From NCBI RefSeq assembly GCF_014206875.1, contig NZ_JACIJO010000004.1, positions 165,832-229,831 of the forward strand: a stretch of 64,000 nucleotides of DNA. The letters are read 5' to 3'. Below the pieces are notes generated by a model. That model worked only from the letters and a program-made list of their open reading frames with translations. It was not told the origin of the DNA and made no database searches. This stretch comes from Algoriphagus iocasae. GTDB lineage: Bacteria; Bacteroidota; Bacteroidia; Cytophagales; Cyclobacteriaceae. Positions 44,628-53,818 of the stretch are shown here, piece after piece. Position numbers and translations under genes: made by a program. Positions within the stretch are counted from its first letter, which is position 1; each line of letters starts with the position of its first letter.

Positions 44628-47600
44628 TTATAAGGCTAAAACATCATTTGCTACAACTTGAACACTTTGTTTCCCTTTGATGGAAGAAACTTTTGAAATC
44701 TGAACTGCCTCCATGTAAGAAAGCTTTTGAGCACCATTTACCACAGCAAGGTCATCCGTTCCAACTACTGCATATCCAGGTTTCTGAAGCGTTACTTTTT
44801 TAGGATTGACAACTTGAGATTTATTTGCTGATAACACTGATCTACCAACTGCTCCGGTTCTACTAAAGAAGGTGGTTTCTTTTTGACTGAATATTGCGGA
44901 GGAATTAAGTCTATTAATGGCAAAAGTGTTATTTGCCTCATCCATAATGTGCTGCTCATATTCTACATCTCTATCGAGCACCGCACCACATTTTAAGCTA
45001 TCTGTCGAACTTAGTTTTACACCTGAATCTTGTTCATTAAAAGATGGCAAACTTAATTTTTCATTATCCTTGATATCGAGGAAGTTTGCAGGAGCGAATG
45101 CTTCTTGGATATAGGAGTAGACAGCATCAGAACTTCCAATTTTGATTTCTATTACTTCAAATTTGGTAAAATCAGAAGGTTTAAATTGACCGAACTTAGA
45201 TATCTCCACCTGCAGCGGAACCACTTTTTGACTGATCTCAATTGAGCCACTTGGAACCAAGATTAAATCTTCTTCTGAAGCTAAACCCTTCATTCTTATT
45301 CCAGAGGAATTGGAATTGGAAGTAATACTTCTCCAATTTTGGATGTCCTCCATTGCTTCGGTAAGTAATGGGAATACTTCAATATCCGGCAAGGTGGTAT
45401 CTCTCTTATCACCCCAGGTGACATCAAATTTAACTTTAACGGAGAAGAATAGAATTTTAAACTTGGCTGTTCCTTTTGCTCTCCAGGGAGTAGGTCCTTG
45501 TAATGTAAATTCCAGAGAAAGACTTAGAAGGGTAGTACTTCCTGCTTTGACTGCCAGCCTGGCTCTTGCATCAGCAATAAATAGGAATGGTGAGAATTGG
45601 AACAAAACATCAAAGCCAAATTCACCCACTACTTTAAAGCCTGCTACTCCAAAATAGAAATCTATTCCTGCACCAAACTGAACAGTATTAGAAGTAACCG
45701 CAAAATAACAGGTCAGCGTCAATCTTGGATTTCCCGAAAGGATCTTCAAGGTCAACCGCTTCATTGTGGGAATCTGCAAATGCGTCGGTGGATCAAATCG
45801 TGGATGAAAACCACCCACAGAAAGAACAAAATCTGGTTTTGCGCCCCAACTTATTCTTAGAATCATGTCACCCTCTAACCCGAAGGTTAACACTTTTGAA
45901 TCAAAAAGGCTTGCATCAAAGCTCAGCATGCCTTTTTCAAAGTCAATCATTCCCAAGAAAGCCACTTGGATTTTTATCAGTGCTGCATTTTCATCAGGTA
46001 AGATTACGCGAAGAACCCCAAGAATTCCGAATCGAACCGGATTTGCAAACTCAATTGCAATTCCTAAATCAACCCGTAAGATGGTAGGTACTCCCCATGT
46101 AATTGCCGCCATCGGACCTAATACAAACTGATCCCTTTTAACAGGGAAAACTTCCTTGATATCAGTAAGTATTTTATTTATGTTGGCAATGATATCTTTA
46201 GGGAAAAGGATGTTTTGAATGGTACCACTACGTACCCCATCCCTTAATCTTTCTACTTGAATGGTTCGATGAATACCTAAGATCCCACCTAATCCGGAGA
46301 TAAAAAATCCAAATCCAAGAGCTATTCCAGTCCCAAATTCTACAGAAACAATAAATAAAACTGAGGTACCAGGCTTTCCATCTGGCATTTTACTGTTAAT
46401 GATACCTATCGCAGAAACAGCAAAAAGATTCATAAACGAAAGCTCTATTGCTCCCGCATACTCGCCTTTATCTTTATCAAAAAACAGGTATCCACCTCCA
46501 GTAAACACAGGCGTATCCAAAGAAACACCTAACCCGGTTGGGGGTAAGAATTTTATATCAATATTGACAACTCCAAAATTCGAGTTTCCTTGCGGGACTC
46601 CATTACTGAAGGTAGGTTTGGTTAATTTAGCTTCAATTCCTAAACCCTCCACAGAGGCAGAAACAGGGCCTAAAGTAATATTAGCTCCAGAAAATGCAAG
46701 CCCAAGATCGGCACCAGACGCTCCGTTATTCTTAAAAGATATCTTTATTGCATCGAGACTAACAGCATTTCCAAATTTACCATTCACTGGGATTATGGCT
46801 TCGCTTTGAGCTCCCCCGAAAGAAACGCTTAATCCAGATGGCCATCTCACATCTAAGTCGATGTCAAAAGAGCTCCCAAATTGAAGGTCTTTTAAATTAA
46901 TCTGGCTCGGAAGTAAGTTATCCATCCCTGGGATAACGATCTGATTTTCAATCAAACCTCCTAATATAAAGTCCCAATCATTTGAGGCAGTTCTACTTAA
47001 GCCGATTTTACTTAGATAAATTCTTGCAACACTTGGGATATCTACAACCTTCAGCGCATTTGTACTTGGAACCACTTCCCCTAATACATGGAAGGCTCCT
47101 TGGTTGTCAATTTCAATATCGACAGCAATAGAAGTAGGTTCGCCTCCCATACCGCTAAAGCCCTCTAACTCTAGCTGACCTTTAAGAGCTATAGTAATTT
47201 CTTCAGCATTTTTAGTAACAGAAATCTCAGAAACCGTGATCTTTACAGTACCTATAGTAAATACTGCACTACTTCCAATAGAAGCAGAGAAGTTACCTTT
47301 AGAAGGAACATTAAAACTTACTTCGATTTTTGCTTGCTGATCAGATTCATCTTTGAGTCCGGGAATCTCAAGTTCACCCTCAAATGAGAATGGATACTCC
47401 AAACTTTCAGGGGTAAAAGAGATTAGAAGCTCTTTAATAGTGAATGCAAATCCGCCAATCTTTATTTTTTGATCTTGAGAAATCGAGATGCTATACTTTT
47501 GGTTTGCCTTTGTGTATTGAAAACCAATTCCTATTTCTGCTGGTCCGGATCCATTTTCTTTCTCAAAACCTGAAAAACCTAAGGCTGCTTCAGCAGAAAT

Positions 47601-50600
47601 ACTTTCTAAATTTCCATTGAGAATTCTTAAGTCAAACTCTTCAATAAATAAACTTACATCTCCAAGCTTTAATTCAGTTTTACCCCCTCCAGGATTTGCT
47701 TGAATGGTATAATCATTTCCATTTGCTAATTGGAAATTAAATGCCAGAGAATTATTCCCATCATCGCAAGCAGGAATCGTTAAGTTCCCCGCAAATACAG
47801 CATCAGTTAGATTTCCATTTTGTATCGCAAAGCCAAATTGAGAGAAATCAAAAGTCAATCCTCCAATAGAAAAGGTAGGTAAAGGACTAGCAGAAAAACT
47901 AAGCTTATTCTGAGGGGAGTTGTAGGATATTGAAACATCGATGAAGTCATCACCTCCCGGCAACTTAAACTTAGAAGAACCAGAAATAGATTGCATACTA
48001 CCGTTTGCAACTATTACACTTAGGTTAATGTCTTTCACCTCTAAACCATTTCCTTCCAGAGTACCTGTTGAGGAAATCAGAATCGTGTAACTAGTACCTC
48101 CATTCGCAACCGAAAAAGAAAAATTCAGCCCTCCACCATTCGTAAAGAAGGGCATGTTTATAGACCCATCTAATTCTCCGGATTCGAAACTTCCATTTCT
48201 AATTAAGAAGGCAAGAGTGGAAATATTTAAAGTAAATATTGCTAATTCTACCGCGGGAAGATTTGTTGCCGAAATCGAAAAATCCTCATTTCCATTTTTG
48301 GAATAACCTACTGCTACATTGAATGGCTGGTTTGCTTGGGTCAGCTCCGGGATATGAAATCCTGCGGATCCGTTGGCATTTTGCACTGTTCCATTATCCA
48401 CGGAAATGCTAAATACTACATCTGAAAGAACAAACATGCCAAAATTTGAACTTTGCCCCGAACCATCAATAGCAATTGAATAACTATTAGATCTTGCTAT
48501 GGCAACATCAAAACCCAAAGGAGTCCCATCAAATACCGGTAAAGTCACCTGACCATTAACAGCTGCAGAAAAGTTTTGATTCTCCTTACTTTCGATTCTA
48601 ATCTGATCAAAATGGAGATTAAAGCTATCCAAATCTGCAGTGACATCGGTTAACTCTATCACATAAATTGGATCAGCTCCGGAGGTGTCGACTGAAATAT
48701 TGAAATTGAATGGCTGGCTAAGGCCAGGAAGCTGTAAAGAGCCTGCTCCAGATAAGGTTTGGAGATTCCCATTTTGAACTGTCAGGCTGAAACTTTGGAA
48801 GTTTAATGAGACTGGGCCAAATTCAATCGTATTTTGATCTGGGGTTCCTGTCAGTTCAAGAGTGTAATCCTGCCCTGTATTTCCCACAGCCATTTCATAT
48901 TGGATTCCCGCTCCTCCTGTGGCATCAGGCAATTTGAATACCCCATTTGCTTGACCACTTTGGAAAGTTCCATTGCTAATTACAAGTTGTAAAGAGGACA
49001 TTTGAAGCTCCCCTCCAAATAAGTCCACATCTAGCGGATTCTGAAGATTAACTTCGTACCTATTTTGAATTCGTGAATAGGTTAATGAAACCGAACTTAC
49101 CGAATCAAATCCTGGGATTTGTAGAGAAGCCGTTCCCGAGAAATCCTGCAATACACCAGCTTGAACATTTAAAGCAATCTGTACCTGATTCAACTCAAAA
49201 TCGCCAAATCTTACAAACTGAGACCCACTGTTAACGGCTATTTGATAGTTTTCATTTCTATCAAATGAAACTGAAAAACCCAAACTTCCTCCATCATCAA
49301 AAACAGGTAAAGTCAAGCTTCCAGAAGCACTTGCTGAGAACTGCTGTCCTTTTTGACTAGATAGGTTAATCTGAGTAAAATTAAGATTAAAGCCTCCTAT
49401 TTCTGCAATGACATTATTTATCTGGATTGCATAAGTTGAGGTATCTCCATTTAATGTTGCATTAAAAGAAAATCCGAAAGACTCACTCAAACCCGGTAAT
49501 TGCAATTGGCCAGCTCCATTGATACGATCCAATTGGTTACTGACCACAGCTAGTTCAAAGGAGTTGACCTCAAGAATGATAGGCCCAAAATTCAGAATAT
49601 TATCCTGAGGATTTCCTGTCAATTGAATGGTATAATTATCCCCTTGGTTTCCAATAGCCAAAATAAAGGAGATTCCTGCTCCATCAGTAGAATCTGGAAG
49701 TTTGATCTTACCATTTATCAAACTGTTGGAAAAGACTCCGTTGGTAAATTTGAATTGAATCTGTGAAAAATCAATCTTGCAACCAGCAACTTCGGGAAGC
49801 CCAAAATTATTAGCTAAGATTGTTAAATTCTCATTTTGATTTACTCTATTAAATTGAACTCCTATTTCAATTGGAGTACCTGAGCTTATTTCTGGAATGG
49901 TTAATTCTCCATTTCCTGTAATATCCTGCAATTGCCCATTTTCATAGAGCATCTCGTATTGCTGAAGGTTCAAATCAAACCCTCCATGTGACAAGCTTTG
50001 ATTTCCGGGATTACTGACATCTATCTTCAACCGATCAGTCTGAGCATCTTCAAATTCTACATTAAAATCAAGCTGACCATTTGAAAATAAAGGAATACCC
50101 AAATTTCCTTCCCAAGTACTTGAAACAAGATTTCCGTTTTTATGAATTCTGAGAAAAACCGTATTAAAAGTAACCGCACCAAAACCGAGTGGTATTGGAG
50201 AGAAATTGGTGCCGGTAAATTCAAAATGAGGATCTACAAAACTAAAATCAAAAGTTGTCTTAACTGGCTGCTGTGTGGAAGAATCTACTACTCCAGGTAA
50301 TTCTGCCCATCCATTGATATCAATATCAGGTGATGAGGCTGGATGACTTACTACTTCTATTTGCTCAAAAAATATGGAGACACTACCTTTTTTAAGTTCT
50401 TGCCCTTGGGGATTCTGTGCTTGATAGCGTACGTCCCCATTATTTAAAAGCTGTACATTAAAATCAATTTTCCCAGGTCCATTATTGACATCATCCAAAA
50501 AGTCAAAGACCAATTCTCCACTTATCTGAGTTCCTGCTTGGAATTCACCATTTTGGATCACTAAAGCTAGCTCATCTATAGTAGCTTGAAATCCTTGAAG

Positions 50601-51257
50601 CCTAGCAGCTGGGATATTAGTAGCTGAACCATTGAAAATCCCATTCCCATAAGAAATATCTAGTGAAACTTGGTGTGGGCCAGAACCATCTTGATTTTGT
50701 AAGCCTGGCAAAAGTGCTTCAATGGAGCATTGTAATTGAGTGAGATTAGAACTTGTAAATGCTAAAGAGGAGCTAGTGATGGTTAATTCGACCCCTTGAA
50801 TTTTAGATTCAATCGGTTCTTTTTGATTAATAAAAAATTCCTTATCACCGTTTGTTTCTCTTATTTCAATAGTATAAGGGATTTTAGAAAGCTCCTCGGT
50901 AACTCGATCCCTCAAGGATGCAAGTTGAGTTTCTCCCTCAACCAACAATTCATCTATTTGGTCTCCGGCATCATTTAGTTTAATCCTAAATTGCTTTAAA
51001 ACCGACTCCAATTCATGTAAGAAAAAGGCTTGGTTATTAGCAATTAGATCATTGGCAGCTTGAATGATATACTGGTTTGAAACCTTTGAAATATCCACAG
51101 GAAGCTTTGTCGGTAAATCCAACTGATCCTTAAAATGCTCAAATACTATTTCAGCTGTATCTGCTGGGTTTGTAATAATTTGATCGAGCTGGGATTTTAA
51201 TTGGCTTAATCCTAAATCAGAAAGTAAAGACTCAAAAGGTATGTTGACAACCGACAT
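44628..51257 (-). CDS. Giant-operon protein 1: 2209-residue beta-repeat protein (DUF6603-like C-terminal region)
   Basis: No signal peptide. Residues 1-~150 are helical. From ~200 to ~1430 there are about 18 tandem repeats of 62-70 residues, each with an NG-x-L ... sG-x-G-x-L-x-L-P signature (GNGELTIPEI, GAGQLQLPGL, ASGSLTLPVF, GTASLQIPGF) and alternating hydrophobic strands. Residues ~1480-1990 form a glycine-rich beta region (GGGYLFFDKDKGEYAGAIELSF, GFFISGLGGILGIHRTI, ISWGAKPDFVLSVGGFHPRF, NTVQFGAGIDFYFG, DVLFQFSPFLFIADARA) that resembles DUF6603 from memory. The last ~200 residues are less ordered. The repeats may build a long beta-solenoid or groove of the AsmA/TamB/Vps13 kind; this is a hypothesis. 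First gene of the operon. Confidence 0.75.
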   Translation of the reverse strand: MSVVNIPFESLLSDLGLSQLKSQLDQIITNPADTAEIVFEHFKDQLDLPTKLPVDISKVSNQYIIQAANDLIANNQAFFLHELESVLKQFRIKLNDAGDQIDELLVEGETQLASLRDRVTEELSKIPYTIEIRETNGDKEFFINQKEPIESKIQGVELTITSSSLAFTSSNLTQLQCSIEALLPGLQNQDGSGPHQVSLDISYGNGIFNGSATNIPAARLQGFQATIDELALVIQNGEFQAGTQISGELVFDFLDDVNNGPGKIDFNVQLLNNGDVRYQAQNPQGQELKKGSVSIFFEQIEVVSHPASSPDIDINGWAELPGVVDSSTQQPVKTTFDFSFVDPHFEFTGTNFSPIPLGFGAVTFNTVFLRIHKNGNLVSSTWEGNLGIPLFSNGQLDFNVEFEDAQTDRLKIDVSNPGNQSLSHGGFDLNLQQYEMLYENGQLQDITGNGELTIPEISSGTPIEIGVQFNRVNQNENLTILANNFGLPEVAGCKIDFSQIQFKFTNGVFSNSLINGKIKLPDSTDGAGISFILAIGNQGDNYTIQLTGNPQDNILNFGPIILEVNSFELAVVSNQLDRINGAGQLQLPGLSESFGFSFNATLNGDTSTYAIQINNVIAEIGGFNLNFTQINLSSQKGQQFSASASGSLTLPVFDDGGSLGFSVSFDRNENYQIAVNSGSQFVRFGDFELNQVQIALNVQAGVLQDFSGTASLQIPGFDSVSSVSLTYSRIQNRYEVNLQNPLDVDLFGGELQMSSLQLVISNGTFQSGQANGVFKLPDATGGAGIQYEMAVGNTGQDYTLELTGTPDQNTIEFGPVSLNFQSFSLTVQNGNLQTLSGAGSLQLPGLSQPFNFNISVDTSGADPIYVIELTDVTADLDSFNLHFDQIRIESKENQNFSAAVNGQVTLPVFDGTPLGFDVAIARSNSYSIAIDGSGQSSNFGMFVLSDVVFSISVDNGTVQNANGSAGFHIPELTQANQPFNVAVGYSKNGNEDFSISATNLPAVELAIFTLNISTLAFLIRNGSFESGELDGSINMPFFTNGGGLNFSFSVANGGTSYTILISSTGTLEGNGLEVKDINLSVIVANGSMQSISGSSKFKLPGGDDFIDVSISYNSPQNKLSFSASPLPTFSIGGLTFDFSQFGFAIQNGNLTDAVFAGNLTIPACDDGNNSLAFNFQLANGNDYTIQANPGGGKTELKLGDVSLFIEEFDLRILNGNLESISAEAALGFSGFEKENGSGPAEIGIGFQYTKANQKYSISISQDQKIKIGGFAFTIKELLISFTPESLEYPFSFEGELEIPGLKDESDQQAKIEVSFNVPSKGNFSASIGSSAVFTIGTVKITVSEISVTKNAEEITIALKGQLELEGFSGMGGEPTSIAVDIEIDNQGAFHVLGEVVPSTNALKVVDIPSVARIYLSKIGLSRTASNDWDFILGGLIENQIVIPGMDNLLPSQINLKDLQFGSSFDIDLDVRWPSGLSVSFGGAQSEAIIPVNGKFGNAVSLDAIKISFKNNGASGADLGLAFSGANITLGPVSASVEGLGIEAKLTKPTFSNGVPQGNSNFGVVNIDIKFLPPTGLGVSLDTPVFTGGGYLFFDKDKGEYAGAIELSFMNLFAVSAIGIINSKMPDGKPGTSVLFIVSVEFGTGIALGFGFFISGLGGILGIHRTIQVERLRDGVRSGTIQNILFPKDIIANINKILTDIKEVFPVKRDQFVLGPMAAITWGVPTILRVDLGIAIEFANPVRFGILGVLRVILPDENAALIKIQVAFLGMIDFEKGMLSFDASLFDSKVLTFGLEGDMILRISWGAKPDFVLSVGGFHPRFDPPTHLQIPTMKRLTLKILSGNPRLTLTCYFAVTSNTVQFGAGIDFYFGVAGFKVVGEFGFDVLFQFSPFLFIADARARLAVKAGSTTLLSLSLEFTLQGPTPWRAKGTAKFKILFFSVKVKFDVTWGDKRDTTLPDIEVFPLLTEAMEDIQNWRSITSNSNSSGIRMKGLASEEDLILVPSGSIEISQKVVPLQVEISKFGQFKPSDFTKFEVIEIKIGSSDAVYSYIQEAFAPANFLDIKDNEKLSLPSFNEQDSGVKLSSTDSLKCGAVLDRDVEYEQHIMDEANNTFAINRLNSSAIFSQKETTFFSRTGAVGRSVLSANKSQVVNPKKVTLQKPGYAVVGTDDLAVVNGAQKLSYMEAVQISKVSSIKGKQSVQVVANDVLAL
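48159..49703 (-). repeat. Two tandem copies of a four-repeat unit (about 256 and 259 residues) in giant protein 1
   Basis: Residues 519-774 (48936-49703) and 775-1033 (48159-48935). The corresponding repeats match in order: KLPDSTDGAGI / KLPDATGGAGI, then GAGQLQLPGLS / GAGSLQLPGLS, then GSLTLPVFD / GQVTLPVFD. Sub-repeat lengths are 67, 63, 64, 62 and 67, 63, 63, 66 residues. The agreement shows that a block of four repeats was duplicated as a unit. Confidence 0.75.
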
Positions 51258-51468
51258 AAAAAATTGTTTTTAAAGGCTAAATAAAAACACGACGAATTAA
51301 TTTAAATAGATTGAGTTACAATAAAAAGCACCAGCCTATAAATAATCTAAAAAAATTTATATTGAAAACTATAATTCAAACAAAATATATTTTTGTACAA
51401 TTCTATAGCCACAAAATTCAATTAATTTCAATAATTTAAAATATCCCATTTTTGGTTTCAATTTCCAA

Positions 51469-51503
51469 AAAAGAAAAAAGCAGACCCAAACGGATCTGCT
51501 TTT
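51469..51503 (-). terminator. Rho-independent terminator after the HAD gene
   Basis: On the minus strand AAGCAGA-TCCGTTTGGG-TCTGCTT followed by T-rich sequence. It separates the HAD/rocD region from the giant operon. Confidence 0.8.
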
Positions 51504-51527
51504 ACATTTAAATCTTTTCCTTTTTAT

Positions 51528-52184
51528 TTAATTACATAAGATCTCATTTACTGTTGCCGGACTGATTTCGCTGTAATCCTTAATATAAAAGTGGCTTTCT
51601 GGTAATTCCTCTTTAGTATGAGAGGACAATACGGCAACGACCTTCATCCCGGCATTTAATCCAGCTGTTATTCCAGAAAAAGAATCTTCAAAGACAACAC
51701 AATCCTTTGGATTCACTTTCAAATTCTCAGCTGACTTCAAATATACCTCAGGATCCGGCTTATGTTTAGTTACATTCTCACTTGCCAAGACAGACCCGAA
51801 ATAAGGAAAGAGATCCAATTTCCCAGCGATCAGTTCAAGATTTGCCATGGGAGCTGAAGTGGCTACTCCGGTTTTAAAACCATTTTCATGTAACTGATGG
51901 AAGAACTCCAAAAACCAACCTATTGGATCTACATGATGCTGATATATTTCTCTAAAAAGACTCTCTTTCTCATCCTCCAACTCCAAAAGTTCATTTCCTT
52001 CGATTTTTCGTTCAAAAAAATGACTCATTATATAAGAGTTACTTTTTCCATACATATGTTCGGCAAACTCCTCTTCTGTAGGCTGAAGGTTTCTTTTTGC
52101 AAAGAATTGCTGAAACGCAATTGAGTGAAATGGATTAGTATGACAGATCACTCCATCCATGTCAAATATTACTGCTTTGTTCAT
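51528..52184 (-). CDS. HAD-family phosphatase / beta-phosphoglucomutase-like hydrolase
   Basis: 218 residues. Motif I is FDMDGVICHTNP (about 8-19), motif II ATSAPM, motif III KHKPDPEVYL, motif IV VFEDSFSGITAGLNAGM. The helical cap inserted after motif I (to residue ~90) places it in the HAD subclass I group with beta-phosphoglucomutase and sugar phosphatases. Substrate unknown. It lies downstream of rocD on the same strand behind a terminator. Confidence 0.85.
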   Translation of the reverse strand: MNKAVIFDMDGVICHTNPFHSIAFQQFFAKRNLQPTEEEFAEHMYGKSNSYIMSHFFERKIEGNELLELEDEKESLFREIYQHHVDPIGWFLEFFHQLHENGFKTGVATSAPMANLELIAGKLDLFPYFGSVLASENVTKHKPDPEVYLKSAENLKVNPKDCVVFEDSFSGITAGLNAGMKVVAVLSSHTKEELPESHFYIKDYSEISPATVNEILCN

Positions 52185-52193
52185 TTTATTTTT

Positions 52194-52229
52194 AAAAAAA
52201 GTCGCTTCCCGTGGACAACAGAAAGCGAC
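52194..52229 (-). terminator. Rho-independent terminator after rocD
   Basis: On the minus strand GTCGCTT (52229-52223) pairs with AAGCGAC (52207-52201), followed by seven T's. Confidence 0.85.
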
Positions 52230-52250
52230 ATAATATCAGTTCACTTGAAT

Positions 52251-53489
52251 TTATTTTTTATCAAATTCAGAAATCACTTTTTCAATGATATCACAACATT
52301 CGTGAATCTGCTCTTCAGTCATGACCAAAGGTGGAGCAAAACGGATAATATTTCCATGTGTCGGCTTTGCCAATAATCCATGACTAGCCAGACTCATACA
52401 TATATCCCAAGCCGTTGAACTTTCCTCCGAATCGTTAATCACCACCGCATTGAGCAAACCTTTTCCTCTCACTAATTTTGCAATTGCGTACTTATCTACC
52501 ACTTTTTGCATTCGGTTTCGGAAAATCTCTCCTAGTATTTGAGCATTTTCAGCCAACTTCTCATCCTGCACCACCTCAAGAGCAGCCATTGCAACTTTTG
52601 CTCCCAATGGATTACCGCCAAATGTAGATCCGTGCTGCCCTGGTTTAATCACTTCCATCACATGGTTATCAGCCAAAACTGCTGAAACAGGATAGAATCC
52701 ACCAGAAATCGCCTTACCCAAAATCACCATATCGGGTTTCACATTTTCATGATCGACAGCTAAAAGCTTTCCAGTTCTTGCAATCCCAGTTTGAATTTCA
52801 TCGGCAATGAAAAGAACCTGATTGGATTTACACAATTCATTTGCCTTACTTAAATAACCTTCATCCGGAACATAAACGCCCGCCTCGCCTTGTATTGGTT
52901 CAACCAAAAACGCGACAACACCTGGTTGCTTTAGGGCTTCGCCCAAAGCTTCTACATTATTATATGGTATTCTAATAAATCCATCTGTATAAGGGCCAAA
53001 ATTCTTTCTGGCATTTTCATCATTAGAGAAGGAAATGATCGTAGTTGTTCTTCCATGAAAATTATTTTCTGCTACAATAATTTTAGCATTGTTCTCAGCA
53101 ACACCTTTCTTTTCGTAGCCCCATTTCCTGGCTATTTTAATTGCCGTCTCTACGCCTTCTGCCCCTGTATTCATTGGAAGCACTTTATCGAACCCAAAAT
53201 ACTCTGTTACATATTTTTCAAAAGGACCCAGCACATCATTGTGGAAAGCCCTTGAAGTCAAAGTCAGTGTATTTGCCTGTTCGATCAGGGCATTTTTTAT
53301 CCTTGGATGACAGTGTCCTTGATTGACCGCAGAATAAGCGGAAAGAAAATCGTAATACTTTTTACCCTCTACATCCCAAAGAAAAACTCCCTCTCCTTTA
53401 GCAAGCACCACGGGTAGCGGATGATAGTTATGCGCGCCATATTTATCTTCCAGTTCAATCGCTTCTGAGCTTGATGTGATTGTTTGCAT
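52251..53489 (-). CDS. rocD: Ornithine--oxo-acid transaminase
   Basis: 412 residues of class III PLP aminotransferases. DFLSAYSAVNQGHCHPRI, MNTGAEGVETAIKIARKWGY, VEPIQGEAGV, ADEIQTG and the PLP lysine in VILGKAISGGFYPVSAV are all present. The particular YSAVNQGHCHP and MNTGAEGVE motifs point to ornithine aminotransferase rather than acetylornithine or GABA enzymes. It converts ornithine and 2-oxoglutarate to glutamate semialdehyde and glutamate in arginine/proline metabolism. A -7-like element TATTTTTG lies about 50 bases upstream. Confidence 0.9.
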   Translation of the reverse strand: MQTITSSSEAIELEDKYGAHNYHPLPVVLAKGEGVFLWDVEGKKYYDFLSAYSAVNQGHCHPRIKNALIEQANTLTLTSRAFHNDVLGPFEKYVTEYFGFDKVLPMNTGAEGVETAIKIARKWGYEKKGVAENNAKIIVAENNFHGRTTTIISFSNDENARKNFGPYTDGFIRIPYNNVEALGEALKQPGVVAFLVEPIQGEAGVYVPDEGYLSKANELCKSNQVLFIADEIQTGIARTGKLLAVDHENVKPDMVILGKAISGGFYPVSAVLADNHVMEVIKPGQHGSTFGGNPLGAKVAMAALEVVQDEKLAENAQILGEIFRNRMQKVVDKYAIAKLVRGKGLLNAVVINDSEESSTAWDICMSLASHGLLAKPTHGNIIRFAPPLVMTEEQIHECCDIIEKVISEFDKK

Positions 53490-53558
53490 GTTTTTCTTAT
53501 TTTTGCATTCTCAATTTACTCCTTTGACAAAAATAGAATATTTGAAGTACCTCTCTGC

Positions 53559-53717
53559 ATGAAATCGGAAAAGAACGCACAAAACCAAGGTACTTTAACA
53601 TCAGAAGATTACTATTTTAATGAACAAGGACTGATGGTTTTCACAAAACACTATCATTTAAAGAGAGGATATTGCTGCGAAAACGGGTGTAAACACTGTC
53701 CATACAGAAAAGGATAA
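53559..53717 (+). CDS. DUF5522 family small cysteine-rich protein
   Basis: 52 residues starting MKSEKNAQNQG. An open frame extends further upstream, but this start gives the family form. The C-terminal half YYFNEQGLMVFTKHYHLKRGYCCENGCKHCPYRKG has four cysteines in CC-x3-C-x2-C, probably a metal or Fe-S site. It is conserved in Bacteroidota and cyanobacteria as a domain of unknown function. It is divergent from rocD, with 69 bases between starts. Confidence 0.75.
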   Translation: MKSEKNAQNQGTLTSEDYYFNEQGLMVFTKHYHLKRGYCCENGCKHCPYRKG

Positions 53718-53745
53718 ATTAAAAGGGAATAATTTTAAACCCTTT

Positions 53746-53776
53746 GTTGTTAATTCCCAAAAAGTTCCGATATTTG
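53746..53776 (+). promoter_or_regulatory. Possible promoter of the rpmB-rpmG-DUF4295 operon
   Basis: GTTG (53746-53749), a 19-base spacer and GATATTTG (53769-53776) resemble the TTTG-N19-TAnnTTTG consensus with mismatches in both boxes. It would give a leader of about 35 bases. Confidence 0.4.
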
Positions 53777-53818
53777 CAGACTCATTACAGAAACGCATAC
53801 AAATTACGATACAATATC

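Larger units (their letters stand above)
32954..51257 (-). other. Four-gene giant-protein operon of unknown function
   Basis: Genes read in order 44628-51257, 41400-44624, 34876-41394, 32954-34879. Gaps are 3 bases, 5 bases and a 4-base ATGA overlap, so translation should be coupled. Total coding capacity is about 6,100 residues. No signal peptide, transmembrane helix, lipobox, Walker motif, nuclease or peptidase motif was found in any of the four. No phage tail, baseplate, holin or contractile-injection gene is nearby. Flanks are housekeeping genes (hemB and MnmH-like on one side, HAD and rocD on the other). See the findings for the argument that this is a conserved system. Confidence 0.8.

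Noticed and set aside
37500..46800. Many 60-140 residue plus-strand frames inside the giant operon
   Set aside because: They mirror long real genes on the other strand, have no family similarity and no spacing like an operon.
32954..51257. Phage tail or contractile injection system
   Set aside because: No sheath, tube, baseplate, spike, holin or AAA+ gene is adjacent, and the giant proteins do not carry known tail motifs.
32954..51257. Tc/ABC-type insecticidal toxin complex
   Set aside because: Similar gene sizes, but no RHS/YD repeats, neuraminidase-like TcA region or SpvB-type domain was seen.
32954..51257. Recent horizontal island
   Set aside because: No tRNA, integrase, transposase or flanking direct repeat, and base composition looks similar to the neighbours by eye.
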